DNA from: Acinetobacter vivianii
GTDB taxonomy: Bacteria; Pseudomonadota; Gammaproteobacteria; Pseudomonadales; Moraxellaceae
Reading direction: 5' to 3'
DNA length: 64,000 bases
NCBI RefSeq assembly: GCF_014635885.1
Contig: NZ_BMDR01000003.1
Span: 186,001-250,000, forward strand
Shown here: positions 9,031 to 19,125 of the stretch, piece by piece
Layout: every line of letters starts with the position of its first letter
Position numbering within the stretch: position 1 is the first letter of the stretch
Notes under the pieces: generated by a model
What the model was told of the DNA's origin: nothing
The model's database searches: none
The model's input: only the letters and a program-made list of their open reading frames with translations
Program-made: the position numbers and the translations under genes

Positions 9031-9579
9031 TTAGTAGTCTACGCCCCAATTGACGTAAATACGACCAGCTTCAAGATCAACGCGTTGTACCACATCTTTA
9101 TGCCACGGAATCATTCGCTCTTCAGCATCAACACTGTCAGCAGTCGCTTTAACGACCATGACATCATTGGCACCTGTTTCAAACAGTTCGTAGATTTGAC
9201 CGAGATTGACTTCTTGTTCTTCATCATCAAGACCTAACACCGTTAAGCCTTTAAGATCAGACCAGTAGTACTCGTCTACATCTGCTTTTGGAAGCTGAGA
9301 TTTGGCAATCCAGATATTTGCGCCAACCAGATTTTCTGCACCAGTGCGATCATTTACGCCTTTTAATGCAACAACCAAGCCTTTGCCATGTGGTTTCCAA
9401 CGTTTCACATCTATTGTTTGCCAACCTGCCTTGGTCTCAATGTACCAAGGAAGGTAGTCAAACATATTACTCATAGGTTCAGTATTTGAATAAACCCAGA
9501 GCCACCCATTCAATCCATAAGCTGAACGTAACTGTCCAATCTGAATACGATCTTCTGGCACATTCTGTGTCGATGTCAT
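9031..9579 (-). CDS. rimM: 16S rRNA processing protein RimM
   Basis: RimM binds S19 and helps mature the 30S head. At 182 residues it has the N-terminal beta-barrel start IQIGQLRSAYGLNGWLWVYS and a C-terminal PRC-barrel with LFETGANDVMVV and MIPWHKDVVQRVD. It lies 16 bases after rpsP in the standard operon. Confidence 0.95.
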   Translation of the reverse strand: MTSTQNVPEDRIQIGQLRSAYGLNGWLWVYSNTEPMSNMFDYLPWYIETKAGWQTIDVKRWKPHGKGLVVALKGVNDRTGAENLVGANIWIAKSQLPKADVDEYYWSDLKGLTVLGLDDEEQEVNLGQIYELFETGANDVMVVKATADSVDAEERMIPWHKDVVQRVDLEAGRIYVNWGVDY

Positions 9580-9595
9580 GGGCTACCTACTACTA

Positions 9596-9853
9596 TTACG
9601 CAGCAGTTGCAGCTTTTTTAGCTTGAGCAGCTAAAGAAGCAACGCGCTCTGAAGGTTGAGCACCTTGAGCAACCCAGTGAGCAAAACGGTCAGCGTCTAA
9701 ACGAACTTTTTCAGCTTTACCTTGTGCAGTTGGGTTAAAGAAACCAATACGTTCGATGAAACGACCGTCACGTGCGTTACGGCTATCAGTTACAACGATT
9801 TGATAGAATGGACGTTTTTTTGCACCACCGCGCGCTAAACGAATAACAACCAT
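9596..9853 (-). CDS. rpsP: 30S ribosomal protein S16
   Basis: Small-subunit assembly protein, 85 residues from ATG 9853, opening [18 protein letters not shown] and containing [14 protein letters not shown]. Both motifs are diagnostic. AAGG stands eight bases before the start. The frame extends 18 codons upstream without homology. First gene of its operon. Confidence 0.97.
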   Translation of the reverse strand: MVVIRLARGGAKKRPFYQIVVTDSRNARDGRFIERIGFFNPTAQGKAEKVRLDADRFAHWVAQGAQPSERVASLAAQAKKAATAA

Positions 9854-9933
9854 GAGAACAACCTTATAATTTTTACGGATTATCCCTGCGCCGACCATCG
9901 GCAACACTTCAAACCCCTTTCATAGAGGGCGAT

Positions 9934-9939
9934 ATTCTA
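9934..9939 (-). promoter_or_regulatory. Candidate -10 box for rpsP operon
   Basis: TAGAAT on the minus strand, about 80 bases before rpsP; the hexamer 17 bases further up (TTTATT) is a poor -35. No terminator is seen between the pilin gene ending at 10017 and this point, so read-through from the pilin operon is also possible. Confidence 0.35.
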
Positions 9940-10016
9940 CGTTAAATTGACTTTGAAATAAAGATTATTTTTCGGCTTATCCACAGCTTTGAATTTAATT
10001 GATAAAATCTGCTGGC

Positions 10017-10517
10017 TTACCAGTCTTCTTTATCTAATCCACAATCTTGAGCTGTAATATTTGCAGGTGTTTTGGTCTTACATTTAATGCCCGCACTGGT
10101 CAAAAGTAATGAATAATTTCGCGGGCTCTGGCTCACTGCTTTTAAAGACCATGTTTGAGCATTCACAGTTAAGGTAAGGGTAAATTTCTGCTTGCCACTG
10201 CTTGCGTCTAAAGGTAAAAGTAGACTGTTATTGGTTGCATTCGCTACCGAGTAATAAGGTCCCTGATTTGTAGATGTGCCTTTTAGTACAAATCCATCAT
10301 AACTAAAGTTACGCGCCCGATGCTTTTCCAGCAGCTCTGCAACCTTTAGCATTTCCTGTTGTGCTGTAGATAGTTCTGCACGGCGGATATAAACCTGATA
10401 ACTCGGAATAGCGATCGCTGCGATAATCGCAATGATTGCCACCGTAATCATCAGTTCAATCAAAGTGAAGCCTGTAGGTTTAATTAATTTACTCTCGTCG
10501 CAGGAAGGAGAGTGCAT
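10017..10517 (-). CDS. pilE: Type IV minor pilin, PilE/ComE-like (cluster A)
   Basis: Prepilin with cleavage motif [14 protein letters not shown] and Glu5, followed by [13 protein letters not shown]. The 166-residue form starts at ATG 10517, which has a very strong GGAGGAGGAG ribosome site; the frame remains open to 10577. The leader is then 16 residues. The C-terminus holds a Cys pair (SAGIKCK and AQDCGLD) and ends in Trp. It is clearly paralogous to the pilin at 18622-19116, sharing QAQQE-type helix, HRARNF/HKSRNF and the terminal W. Last gene of cluster A, 43 bases after pilY1. Confidence 0.88.
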   Translation of the reverse strand: MHSPSCDESKLIKPTGFTLIELMITVAIIAIIAAIAIPSYQVYIRRAELSTAQQEMLKVAELLEKHRARNFSYDGFVLKGTSTNQGPYYSVANATNNSLLLPLDASSGKQKFTLTLTVNAQTWSLKAVSQSPRNYSLLLTSAGIKCKTKTPANITAQDCGLDKEDW

Positions 10518-10560
10518 ATCTCTCCTCCTCCCTTGGGCAAGATAATTGTATTGCTTCCTT

Positions 10561-13500
10561 TTATTCATTACGTTCATACCAAGTCAGTGGAACCAATTGG
10601 CGACGCATGGTATTCGTAGATAATTTGCTACTTCCGATTTTGTCTTTGGCATTTGGATTGAGCAGCTGACGTGTAATTCCATTTTTGTCACCCAGTCCAA
10701 TACCCGCACCCACCATCGACTCAACAATTCCATGCCCAGCCCCAAAACTCATCGTGGTATCTTTGACATCTTGTTCACATACACCAAAAGGTAAGCAATA
10801 ACGTTGCACTGTAGTTGCGCCATTGGCCTGAATTTTACAACCATTCCCTGCTGTGGTATTTGGATTATAGACGCTGACATAGAGGCTCTTATTCATCACC
10901 ACCATTTCACCCAGAACCTTACTTCCAGTCTGACTGGTTAAAGCAGTTTCATTGCCCTGAGCATCCAGTTCTTTTCCAACCACACTATTCGCCTGTACAT
11001 ACCAGCCATTTGGAATCATGGCCTTCACTTGTACCAGATTTTTGCCTTTTAGTTCACTTGCTGTCAGCATTGCTTTAAGATCCGTAGCTAAAAGTTTTGG
11101 CGTGCTATTACTGCTACTTGCGGTAGAGAAGTTACGACGAACTACATCCTGATCAAAAAGATTATAAACAGTGCTACTTGAATTCTTATCACTATATGGC
11201 AGGCTGCGATTTCCTGATGCAATACTAATCACAGCAAGGGGTTGTTCATAACCGTATACACTAAAGTTTGGTGCTTCATAGAAACGGCTATTGGTATCTT
11301 TAAATAGCATACTGTAACTGCCACATCCGCCATCTTTGGTTCCGAAATCTTTACTCAAATCGATCCGCCAGACTTGACCTCCCAAATCACCAAAATAAAG
11401 ATGATCAGTCACGCCATCTCCGTCTCGGTCAACTGCATTGATACGGCTCACAACACTATATAACTCTTTCATTTTCATGCCATGATTGGTATCACCTGAA
11501 CCACATGATGTGCTTTGATTATCTCCGCCGGCATACCAGATCAGGTCACCATTGTCTGCATCGAACATATACACCATACGTCCTTTGGTTGCATTGGAAA
11601 TCACTGGTGCGGTTTTTTCATATTCCATATCATAGCCACCACCAACAATCATGACGCGTTTTGCTGCACCTTTATACATGATGCTGGTAATGGTCGGTTT
11701 AGACCAGCTTTGCCCCATCGCAGCTAAAGCCGTATTGGTTGTGGTTTTATAGGTTCCATCAGCTTGCAGACTAATAATACGATTGCGATCTGGATCAATA
11801 TGGAATTTAAGTTTAGGTTGACTGATATCGCTGAGATCTAATGCATAGTAACTACGTCCTCCCATACGTAAACCACCATAGGCAATTTGTTTGCCTTTCG
11901 CGACCACTTTACCATCGCTCTTGATCTCACCGACAGTCGCGACAATTTCACTGCTGACACTGCCACTACTGACTGCTTTCATCCCATAAGCATATTCGCT
12001 ATAAATAGTCCATGCACCATCAATGCCGTATGCCATATCTGCTTTTACGCCAGCTGGTTTTTCTAAAAATGCTTTGCTTTGTTGGGTATTTTCCAGCATT
12101 TCATTGGGTACAAAAGCAAAGCTTTCTTCACCCGTTTTGGCATCAACGACATGCAACAAACCTTGTGTGGTGCCAAATAACATATAATCCTTGCGTTCTT
12201 TAACACTGTTATCTGCATTAAAAACAGCTTCCTGAGTCAATTTAACAGGTGTTGAATGCAGGTTCATGCCCACTTTCCAGTTGGTACGATTTGCTTCAGT
12301 CAGGTCTGCTGTGGTTGCGGCATTACCCACGTTATATCCCAACAGATTCATAAGCAGATAACCTTTATCATCTGAACGGACTGTAGTTCCAGAACCGCAT
12401 TTAACGTCCAGATACTTATTATTAATTGTCTTTAAGGCACCCACCTCAGTGAATTGATAGGCGGTTGTATTGTCAATTTGCTGACAGTCGCGATTGATCA
12501 GAACTTTACGCTCTGTAATGATCGGCTTGGTCGGATCTGAATTATCCGTTTTATTTTTCAGATTTTTGAGCTTGGCAAGCAACCCGCCCTTATTCCAATC
12601 CTGAACATCATAGCTGCTTGCTGAAATATCCCAGGCATCTTTCAGCTTATTCACAGAATTGTCTGTTTCAACATAGTATTTTTTGAAGTTACCTATCCAA
12701 CTGGCTTTTTCAGTTGGTTCAAACATACTTTTATAAACATCATTACTCATACGATAAGGCGTAAGTGGATCTTCAGGAATGGTTTGTAAACCAATCGGAT
12801 CACCGTCTGTTACACCTAAATTATCGTGAAAGTCTTTAATACTTTGTGCAATATTCTGGCTATTGGCTGCGTTATACCAGCCACCACCACCAATCACACC
12901 CCAACGTGCCATATTCTTGATATCTTCTGGATTACGCGGTAATAAACGATCTAACAAACTGGTAATTCCAGTTGTTAGGCCACTACCAATCAGACTATTC
13001 GGTAATAAACCATCTAATAGAGAACCCGTTACGCCAAGCAGATCCCTTACTGCTTTTGGCACAATACCCGTTAACAACTGATCCTGTGCAACATTGGTAC
13101 TTGAAATCTGGGTCAAACCTTTACTATCAGTGCTATTTTCTTGCCCAGCGATATAGTCAGGAAGTTGCAAGAAAGAGCGATCAAGTCCAATCACGGCCGT
13201 CTTAATTGGATTCGTTTTTAGTGCGCGAATATCACGTGCATAGGCGCCGATACACTGCCATGTCGCAAAGTCAGTATTGTCATTTGAGTTCTTATTATTA
13301 CCTAGGGTGGTCGACTTCAAATCTGTTGAATTACATCTAAAGCTCCAACTATCATTCAAACGTCCATCTTTATATTGAACATTTAAACTCTGAGAGTTAT
13401 CCAAAGAACGCGCCATTAAACGTTCCATTGCGACCTTAGTCGCTTCGGATTGGCTGCCTTTAGGTTGTAATAAAGAGTCAGTTAAAGTTGGAGCTATTGT

Positions 13501-15087
13501 CGGTACACCGCCAGCAATGACCATTAAGCCATTTGCATCACATTGTGGAGCAGTTGAAGGTGCTTGATAAAAATTACCATTACTTTTAATCAATGGATTA
13601 ATTGTACTGTTATTCTTTTGGCTATCAGTAAAACCGCTATATTTCGCACTAACATCTGAGCGATATTCATAAAATATTTCTTGTGATCCTACACTTAATA
13701 TCCCCAACACATTGAGCAAATTCGCATCAACAGATTTATAACCATTCGTATCTAGATTACCTAGACCTAAAAGCCCAACAAGTTCCCATTGTCCACTTGC
13801 ACACGTTGTACCATCTGCCTCCCATCCAGTACACTTATAACTTGTTGGAATTCCCAAACCTCCTAATTTAAGAAGATAATTACGTTTTCCATATTGTCTT
13901 GCTCCAGTCCCTTTGGTGGTATTGCCAAGTAAATAAGCTCCTGTTTCTGCATAAGTACTTGCCATTGGGTTGTTCCCACCTAACCCCAGCATATTCAAAA
14001 CATCTTTTAATGCATTGTTCGTATTTTCTAAATTTAAGAGCTCACCTACTGCATCAAATGGATTACTTAAAATTTTTCCTAATGTCGCAACTACATCATT
14101 CAGCAAACCACCCACCAGCTTAGGAACAATAGCCAATAAACTTTGTAAATTAAACTCACCTTTTGAGTCCATATTGGCGCTAGCAATATAATCAATGATA
14201 TGTTGACGATGACTCTGTGTTTTTCCGTTATAGGTATAGACATCACTCAGCAATTTAGGCTCAAATACAATTGCCCCAGCACGATCATTCGCAATATGGT
14301 TATAAGGTGAAATTGATAACCCGACCATAGTGCTATCAGGTATCCGCTCCATATCTGGCAGACCCGCCTCACCCTTCTTACCTTTTAACACATCAGTCAG
14401 CGCCATACGGACGCGGGAGTTTTTATCATAGCAACGATAGATTCCCACAGTAGATGAATTGGTAATGGATTTGAGTAAACTAATATCAATCAACGGATCG
14501 CAGGTTTCACGAATATACTGTTCTGCCGATAAACCTGTTTTTACCCCTAATAGACCATTCAATAAATTATCTAACAGCTTGACGGTTGCATCTGTAGTTA
14601 CGACCGTACAGGATTGGCGCGGGAATGGATAAGTTGTATTCGGCTGTTCAGTTTTGATTTCAGCAATAGAATCTAAAATTCCCTGCCCTTGTCCATTGCC
14701 GAGCACGCCTTTCAAAATTGCTTGATTAATAAGATCAGTTGCTTCTTTTGTGACATTAATTAGATCAGTCTGACCCGCAATTTTTATACCGAGATTTAAT
14801 CCGTTTTTGCCCAGTACATCCGTAACACCTTGATCTACACACAGTGGATAATCTTTCACCAGATCCAAAAGACCAGCTCCCCCCATACTACGAGACTGAT
14901 CTACCATCAACATTAATCGTTTTTTATTGCCCGCTGCAGGTTGATAAATTTCAATATCACTGGCCGATGTCACCGATGACAGGATTAAAAGGCTAGACAA
15001 TACCGTACAACCCAACAGCAGGCCTTTAACTTTGTTCTTTTGTTGTTCTTCACACCTGTTGAGTTTCTTCATCTTCTTATTATTCAT
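10561..15087 (-). CDS. pilY1: PilY1/ComC-type pilus tip adhesin, copy A
   Basis: Large secreted tip protein, 1508 residues, with a hydrophobic signal segment (about 20-42). A von Willebrand A-like region follows, with the metal-site motif DQSRS near residue 63. The C-terminal half is the PilY1 beta-propeller: [19 protein letters not shown], then [15 protein letters not shown] and the calcium loop DRDGDGVTD before [16 protein letters not shown]. PilY1 caps the pilus with the minor pilins and in Acinetobacter (ComC) is needed for DNA uptake. It differs from copy B by Leu/Gly-rich insertions inside the VWA-like half. It ends in WYER like copy B. An ATG at 15087 is used. Confidence 0.93.
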   Translation of the reverse strand: MNNKKMKKLNRCEEQQKNKVKGLLLGCTVLSSLLILSSVTSASDIEIYQPAAGNKKRLMLMVDQSRSMGGAGLLDLVKDYPLCVDQGVTDVLGKNGLNLGIKIAGQTDLINVTKEATDLINQAILKGVLGNGQGQGILDSIAEIKTEQPNTTYPFPRQSCTVVTTDATVKLLDNLLNGLLGVKTGLSAEQYIRETCDPLIDISLLKSITNSSTVGIYRCYDKNSRVRMALTDVLKGKKGEAGLPDMERIPDSTMVGLSISPYNHIANDRAGAIVFEPKLLSDVYTYNGKTQSHRQHIIDYIASANMDSKGEFNLQSLLAIVPKLVGGLLNDVVATLGKILSNPFDAVGELLNLENTNNALKDVLNMLGLGGNNPMASTYAETGAYLLGNTTKGTGARQYGKRNYLLKLGGLGIPTSYKCTGWEADGTTCASGQWELVGLLGLGNLDTNGYKSVDANLLNVLGILSVGSQEIFYEYRSDVSAKYSGFTDSQKNNSTINPLIKSNGNFYQAPSTAPQCDANGLMVIAGGVPTIAPTLTDSLLQPKGSQSEATKVAMERLMARSLDNSQSLNVQYKDGRLNDSWSFRCNSTDLKSTTLGNNKNSNDNTDFATWQCIGAYARDIRALKTNPIKTAVIGLDRSFLQLPDYIAGQENSTDSKGLTQISSTNVAQDQLLTGIVPKAVRDLLGVTGSLLDGLLPNSLIGSGLTTGITSLLDRLLPRNPEDIKNMARWGVIGGGGWYNAANSQNIAQSIKDFHDNLGVTDGDPIGLQTIPEDPLTPYRMSNDVYKSMFEPTEKASWIGNFKKYYVETDNSVNKLKDAWDISASSYDVQDWNKGGLLAKLKNLKNKTDNSDPTKPIITERKVLINRDCQQIDNTTAYQFTEVGALKTINNKYLDVKCGSGTTVRSDDKGYLLMNLLGYNVGNAATTADLTEANRTNWKVGMNLHSTPVKLTQEAVFNADNSVKERKDYMLFGTTQGLLHVVDAKTGEESFAFVPNEMLENTQQSKAFLEKPAGVKADMAYGIDGAWTIYSEYAYGMKAVSSGSVSSEIVATVGEIKSDGKVVAKGKQIAYGGLRMGGRSYYALDLSDISQPKLKFHIDPDRNRIISLQADGTYKTTTNTALAAMGQSWSKPTITSIMYKGAAKRVMIVGGGYDMEYEKTAPVISNATKGRMVYMFDADNGDLIWYAGGDNQSTSCGSGDTNHGMKMKELYSVVSRINAVDRDGDGVTDHLYFGDLGGQVWRIDLSKDFGTKDGGCGSYSMLFKDTNSRFYEAPNFSVYGYEQPLAVISIASGNRSLPYSDKNSSSTVYNLFDQDVVRRNFSTASSSNSTPKLLATDLKAMLTASELKGKNLVQVKAMIPNGWYVQANSVVGKELDAQGNETALTSQTGSKVLGEMVVMNKSLYVSVYNPNTTAGNGCKIQANGATTVQRYCLPFGVCEQDVKDTTMSFGAGHGIVESMVGAGIGLGDKNGITRQLLNPNAKDKIGSSKLSTNTMRRQLVPLTWYERNE

Positions 15088-15099
15088 GGCATTTCTCCC

Positions 15100-15831
15100 T
15101 TATGAACCTGTAGGTTCAAAGTCAGACAAGAAACGATATTCTGCGACTTGTATGTTATATATTGGCTTTTCTGTATTTTGTTTTAGGCAGGCGGCAACAG
15201 CATTGACGCCATTATTGTCTATGCTTTTCGTCAGGCAACCTTTGTCAGGATCATTGTCGGCTTTAAATAAAGCATCGGCCGTTAATAATCCCTGCATTAC
15301 CGATACAACATAGACACGCAAGCGAATATTGTTTTCAGTTTTTGCCCCTGTTACCTCTGTACCACGAGATAGGTCTGCAAAAGGTGACGTTGGTGTTAAG
15401 GCTCTTTTGATATAAACCTGAGTCACAACCTGTTTACGGCCACTTGAAGTTTTTGCTGAAGCCTCTGTACATGCACCTGCACCAGAACTATTAATATTAA
15501 AAGACTGACTATTTAGCCGATAACCCGCTTTACTTAATGCAAATGGATCCGTTCCTGAAAAACAAAATACGAGTTCTGCATCTTTGTTATTTTCGTTTTT
15601 AAAGAATCCCACAATGCCATTTGCAGAGGCTAAATTTTGTTGAGTGTTGGGATCTTGAAAATACATCAATGCTGCGTCCGCATTTTGGGCCAGCAGAGTC
15701 TGGATCTGATGATTACTCACCAGCTTTAATGAACTCACACTTTGACGTATCGCTAGCGTCCCAATAATCGTAATCATTAATAAAATCATGAGTACAACGA
15801 TGAGTGTCGCACCACGTTGAGCCTGAATCAT
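15100..15831 (-). CDS. pilX: Type IV minor pilin PilX, copy A
   Basis: PilX-type minor pilin of 243 residues, leader MIQAQRG| followed by ATLIVVLMILLMITIIGTLAIRQS. Position 5 of the mature form is not Glu, as is usual for PilX. A central AELVFCFSG segment matches copy B (KELVFCFRG). The start overlaps the pilW stop by four bases (ATGA). It lies 12 bases before pilY1. Confidence 0.88.
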   Translation of the reverse strand: MIQAQRGATLIVVLMILLMITIIGTLAIRQSVSSLKLVSNHQIQTLLAQNADAALMYFQDPNTQQNLASANGIVGFFKNENNKDAELVFCFSGTDPFALSKAGYRLNSQSFNINSSGAGACTEASAKTSSGRKQVVTQVYIKRALTPTSPFADLSRGTEVTGAKTENNIRLRVYVVSVMQGLLTADALFKADNDPDKGCLTKSIDNNGVNAVAACLKQNTEKPIYNIQVAEYRFLSDFEPTGS

Positions 15832-16856
15832 GTTCCAGCCCCCCCATTTGTACAGGTTGTAGTCTTACTGCTATCACAACCTTCCGAAACCCAACCCATT
15901 GCGTTTCGTAAAGAGATCGTTTGATTCACGACCTGACGTAAATAATTATCCTGATAAGTCGGTGTAAGTTTCACCGAGGTCCCCAAGACCTGAAATGGCT
16001 CTTTGTTCCGTTCTTTTATGATCGACTGATTACCCGTTCTATCATCAGAACGAACTAGCACTCCCAATTGAATGGCATGGACATGTGGCCGAACAGCCTG
16101 TGTGACTCCATCAATATTTTTTGACGTTGCCTTTAAGGCCATATAGTTTTTAATATCCGCATAGGCCAAGGTACTATTTGCACTATTGAGGTCGCCATCC
16201 ATATACCCCAAACGCACCTGAAAGAAATCAACATTAGGTAAAATGACCTGACTATCTTCCCAAGCAAGTTTTAAACGATCAGTCGATGTCTTGGCATCCA
16301 ATGAGGTTTGACTATATTGCGCAGCTTGGCAGCGTAAAGATTTACGTGAATCTTTTACAGTAGAATCAACATAGTAGCGCTGTACCACAAATGTTCCGCT
16401 ACTCACATCCTTGCCTGAGCAGTCCAACCCACCTTGTGGCGCTTGATAACGGATGAGTAATTGATCATTGGTTAGGCCCGTCACATTGGCATTACCAAAA
16501 CTGGTGAGCTGATTATTGGCAAAGCAATCTGCACAATTCAGATCAATCTTTTCACCAACATTGTTTGAGGTCAGCAAAATTCCCGCATAACCAATCTGGT
16601 CATTAACGGCGGGTACAGGCGAACTCAGATTGGCTTTACGAATATCATCAACAATAAAATTCAAGCCCAAACTGGCATTGTCCTGAATATGTGCCATGGC
16701 TTTTTGTAATTTATAGCTGGTAATCCCAGTAATAAACAGTTGAATTGCCGCAGCGACAATCAACAAACCTAAAGTCAGTGAAATCATTAGCTCAATCAAT
16801 GTAAAGCCTGATTGACTGTTGGTATATGGCTTAAAATCTGCAAGGCTTCTTCCCAT
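15828..16856 (-). CDS. pilW: Type IV minor pilin PilW, copy A
   Basis: Large minor pilin (342 residues) with leader ending [24 protein letters not shown] chose ATG 16856: GGAGG lies nine bases upstream and the start sits immediately after the pilV stop. The frame itself is open to 16907. AHIQDNASLGLNFIVDDIRKANL matches the family, and RQVVNQTISLRNAMG near the end matches copy B (RQVVAQTIALRNVIG). Part of the PilV-W-X-Y1 tip complex. Confidence 0.9.
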   Translation of the reverse strand: MGRSLADFKPYTNSQSGFTLIELMISLTLGLLIVAAAIQLFITGITSYKLQKAMAHIQDNASLGLNFIVDDIRKANLSSPVPAVNDQIGYAGILLTSNNVGEKIDLNCADCFANNQLTSFGNANVTGLTNDQLLIRYQAPQGGLDCSGKDVSSGTFVVQRYYVDSTVKDSRKSLRCQAAQYSQTSLDAKTSTDRLKLAWEDSQVILPNVDFFQVRLGYMDGDLNSANSTLAYADIKNYMALKATSKNIDGVTQAVRPHVHAIQLGVLVRSDDRTGNQSIIKERNKEPFQVLGTSVKLTPTYQDNYLRQVVNQTISLRNAMGWVSEGCDSSKTTTCTNGGAGT

Positions 16857-16857
16857 T

Positions 16858-17343
16858 TTAATAAGCCTCCAGAAATAGACAATGTGATCCTGAAACGTAA
16901 GCCCCATCTTTTATGCATGAAGCAATTCCAGTATTTCCTGCCAGATTGGTCTCGTCCCAGGCGACATAAATACATTGTCGGTTATTTCCAGTTGGACATT
17001 GATCCACAGCGAGATTCATTCCACTATCTTTGGCTTGTAGCGCAGCATTTTGTAAATCTTGTAGCGCGATCTTTTCAGGTTTATCCGCTACATTTGATAC
17101 TGCTATTTTTGGCACCTCTACTGCTGCAACCTTATATTTCCCTGCTCGGGTCGCCTGTGGATTTGCACGCATTTTCTCTGCCAGATCGCGTGCAATGGTG
17201 AGTGCTATCACCTGCTTATTGGCTTCCAGACTGGAATCCACCGCCCGTAACTGCAAAGCAGCAAAACCCAATACGCTGATCGCTAATAAAACCAGCGCGA
17301 CCAAGACTTCAACCAGTCCAACCCCTTGTTGTTTTATATTCAT
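16858..17343 (-). CDS. pilV: Type IV minor pilin PilV, copy A
   Basis: Minor pilin of 161 residues. Leader MNIKQQG| then VGLVEVLVALVLLAISVLGFAAL, the PilV signature with Glu5. QCIYVAWDE and the terminal LFLEAY are shared with copy B. ATG 17343 overlaps the fimU stop as ATGA; the frame's earlier codons lie inside fimU. Confidence 0.9.
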   Translation of the reverse strand: MNIKQQGVGLVEVLVALVLLAISVLGFAALQLRAVDSSLEANKQVIALTIARDLAEKMRANPQATRAGKYKVAAVEVPKIAVSNVADKPEKIALQDLQNAALQAKDSGMNLAVDQCPTGNNRQCIYVAWDETNLAGNTGIASCIKDGAYVSGSHCLFLEAY

Positions 17344-17843
17344 GGGCAGGCTCCTTCCGTGATAATGGTATCCCCAATGACACCGACCCGAACACAATAA
17401 GAAAGACCTTGTCGCTCTAACATAAAGTCTTTTTGTGCAGCAATGCTGCCATTGGTTCTAAAACTGAGACTTGTGGCTGAGGCATTTGTTTGAGACACGC
17501 CATTTTCTAAACGGGCAATAAAAATTCGTTGTGTTTCAGTTTTGGGAATCGAAATTGCAGTTGCACAATCATCGATTGATAAAGATGCTAGACATATACC
17601 AGTGCTTTGACGGAGTAGAACTGCTTGGCTTCTTGCTTCTGAAACCTTCATCGTCAGTTCACGTACAGAGGACTCTAACTTTTGGCGGTTATACATGGAG
17701 GCGAATGAAGGTGCAGCCATTAAAGCGATAATTGCTAAAATAGCGATGGTAATGATCAGTTCAACCATCGTAAATCCCGAGCAAGGTTTGGCCTGTGCAC
17801 AAGATAAAGCGCGATGCTCCGCGTCGTAATGGGCTTGTTGCAT
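17340..17843 (-). CDS. fimU: Type IV minor pilin, FimU/GspH family, copy A
   Basis: First gene of cluster A. GspH/FimT-type pilin with G|FTMVELIITIAILAIIALM and the family motif SEARSQAVLLRQ. The likely start is ATG 17843, preceded by GGAGG at five bases, giving a 23-residue leader; ATGs at 17855 and 17861 are alternatives. The Cys residues in the second half (GICLAS, DDCATA, LSYCVRVG) resemble copy B loosely. Confidence 0.87.
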   Translation of the reverse strand: MQQAHYDAEHRALSCAQAKPCSGFTMVELIITIAILAIIALMAAPSFASMYNRQKLESSVRELTMKVSEARSQAVLLRQSTGICLASLSIDDCATAISIPKTETQRIFIARLENGVSQTNASATSLSFRTNGSIAAQKDFMLERQGLSYCVRVGVIGDTIITEGACP

Positions 17844-17916
17844 ATAGTCCTCCATATGCACAAATCTTTTTGTTGTAACAGCGCTCTCAAGTATTTTAAG
17901 TAAGTAAAATCAATTC

Positions 17917-17922
17917 ATTATA
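17917..17922 (-). promoter_or_regulatory. Candidate -10 box for pilus cluster A
   Basis: Perfect TATAAT on the minus strand 74 bases before the chosen fimU start. The hexamer 17 bases upstream is A-rich and not -35-like, so the call is weak by itself. Confidence 0.4.
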
Positions 17923-18035
17923 TAAATGAGAGAAGCACTATTTTTCGTGATTGTTTTCATGTTTAGTTATCAATCTCAACCTAAAATACACGAAAAGCTA
18001 CCATTAGGGGATAAAAGGTATAGAACAGCAGATAA

Positions 18036-18051
18036 GTGATAATTTGATCAC
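18036..18051. promoter_or_regulatory. GTGAT-N6-ATCAC inverted repeat, CRP/Vfr-like candidate
   Basis: Perfect 5-bp half-sites of CRP type, but the distance between GTGA and TCAC is eight bases instead of the usual six. It lies about 115 bases upstream of the candidate -10 of cluster A. AAGTGA/TCACTT (18034-18039, 18054-18059) partly overlaps it. Vfr is known to activate the fimU operon in Pseudomonas; relevance here is inference. Confidence 0.3.
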
Positions 18052-18107
18052 ATTCACTTGTTATTATTGTCAATAATGTTAAATAACATCAAAAATTATT
18101 CATAAAA

Positions 18108-18133
18108 AAAGCAAACCTCTTTGGGTTTGCTTT
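18108..18133 (-). terminator. Terminator ending pilus cluster B
   Basis: Ten-base perfect stem (AAAGCAAACC/GGTTTGCTTT) with a six-base loop, followed on the minus strand by a U-run. It stands 30 bases after the last pilin of cluster B and separates the two operons. Confidence 0.9.
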
Positions 18134-18163
18134 CTCTAGTTTGCCAATCATCGTTATAAAAAG

Positions 18164-18628
18164 TTAGCGACCGTCCCAGTTAGTAGTTGCGGATGGAACA
18201 CAGGCGGTACCACTATTTTTATCAGAACCTTTGGTCCAGCAGCGCTCTCCTCGATGGTTTAAAACGATGTGACCATCCCCTATTTGCGCTCCCGTTGGGG
18301 TTGCGGTCAATGTCCATGTGCCAGCAGTAACATTGGATAAAGCCAAGGTATATAACGCTGCGCCACCTGATTCTGGCAGTGTACCCGTATGCCCAACATC
18401 AGCAATTGCGATCGGTGTGGTACCATCGGATTTTAAAAATGTAAAATTCGCGATTCTGTAGCGTTGCAAACGTCCGGCAAGCTCAATCATATCTGCCTGT
18501 GCATCAACACGTTTGGTTCTCCGAACATATTCTTGATATGAAGGGTAAGCAATCGCAGCTAAAATCCCGATAATGGCCACGACTATCATCAACTCAATTA
18601 ATGTAAAACCTCTGTTTTGCTTTACCAT
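18164..18628 (-). CDS. pilE: Type IV minor pilin PilE (cluster B, last gene)
   Basis: 154-residue prepilin with short leader MVKQNRG| then [33 protein letters not shown], the canonical PilE N-terminus (note Tyr-Pro-Ser). The C-terminal [20 protein letters not shown] supplies the Cys pair. It overlaps the preceding pilin by seven bases. Cluster A has no counterpart of this gene. PilE links the PilVWX-PilY1 tip to the major pilin in characterised systems. Confidence 0.9.
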   Translation of the reverse strand: MVKQNRGFTLIELMIVVAIIGILAAIAYPSYQEYVRRTKRVDAQADMIELAGRLQRYRIANFTFLKSDGTTPIAIADVGHTGTLPESGGAALYTLALSNVTAGTWTLTATPTGAQIGDGHIVLNHRGERCWTKGSDKNSGTACVPSATTNWDGR

Positions 18629-19116
18629 GTTGACTCAACTCCAGATCCTGAGCAATCTAACGCAATAGTTTTATCCTGTCTTTTACAGCGTAGACCATTA
18701 CTGTTCAGAACAAAACTCCAATTTTTTGCATCAGCAGCTTGTGCCCGAATGGTCCAGCTTTGCCCATTAACGCCATTCGCAAAGAGTGTTTTTGTCGGAT
18801 CATCGCCATCTTGCACAGTGATTGTATATTTGATTGCTGCACCTGTTGCACCTGCAGGTAAAACCACCTGATTCGTAGCTGGAGATGCATTGGGCACTAT
18901 CGAAAAGTTAATATAATTAAAATTACGGCTTTTATGCTTTTCCAGCTCTGTTGCCAGCCGCTGTATTTCTTGCTGAGCTTGAGAGGCCTGAGCTCGGCGG
19001 GCATATAACTGATAACTCGGTATCGCTATTGCCGCCAAAATAGCGACAATAACCACAACAATCATCAGTTCAACTAGAGTAAAACCCTTAGAAGGAGTGA
19101 ATCTCTTATTTAACAT
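18622..19116 (-). CDS. Type IV minor pilin, ComE-like (cluster B)
   Basis: 164-residue prepilin; leader ends PSKG| followed by [32 protein letters not shown]. It is the paralogue of the cluster A pilin at 10017: same helix pattern ([21 protein letters not shown]), a late Cys pair (LRCKR, LDCSG) and terminal Trp. It lies nine bases after pilY1 copy B. Confidence 0.87.
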   Translation of the reverse strand: MLNKRFTPSKGFTLVELMIVVVIVAILAAIAIPSYQLYARRAQASQAQQEIQRLATELEKHKSRNFNYINFSIVPNASPATNQVVLPAGATGAAIKYTITVQDGDDPTKTLFANGVNGQSWTIRAQAADAKNWSFVLNSNGLRCKRQDKTIALDCSGSGVESTW

Positions 19117-19125
19117 GACTCATTC

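Larger units (their letters stand above)
17844..18163. other. Gap between pilus clusters A and B: promoter region of A and terminator of B
   Basis: No credible gene. On the minus strand it holds the cluster B terminator (18108-18133), a GTGAT-N6-ATCAC inverted repeat (18036-18051) and a perfect TATAAT at 17917-17922 about 75 bases before fimU. No good -35 is seen at the usual distance, so an activator would be expected. Confidence 0.7.

Noticed and set aside
15828..16907. Longer pilW starting at 16907
   Set aside because: The extra codons lie inside pilV, and a good ribosome site supports ATG 16856.
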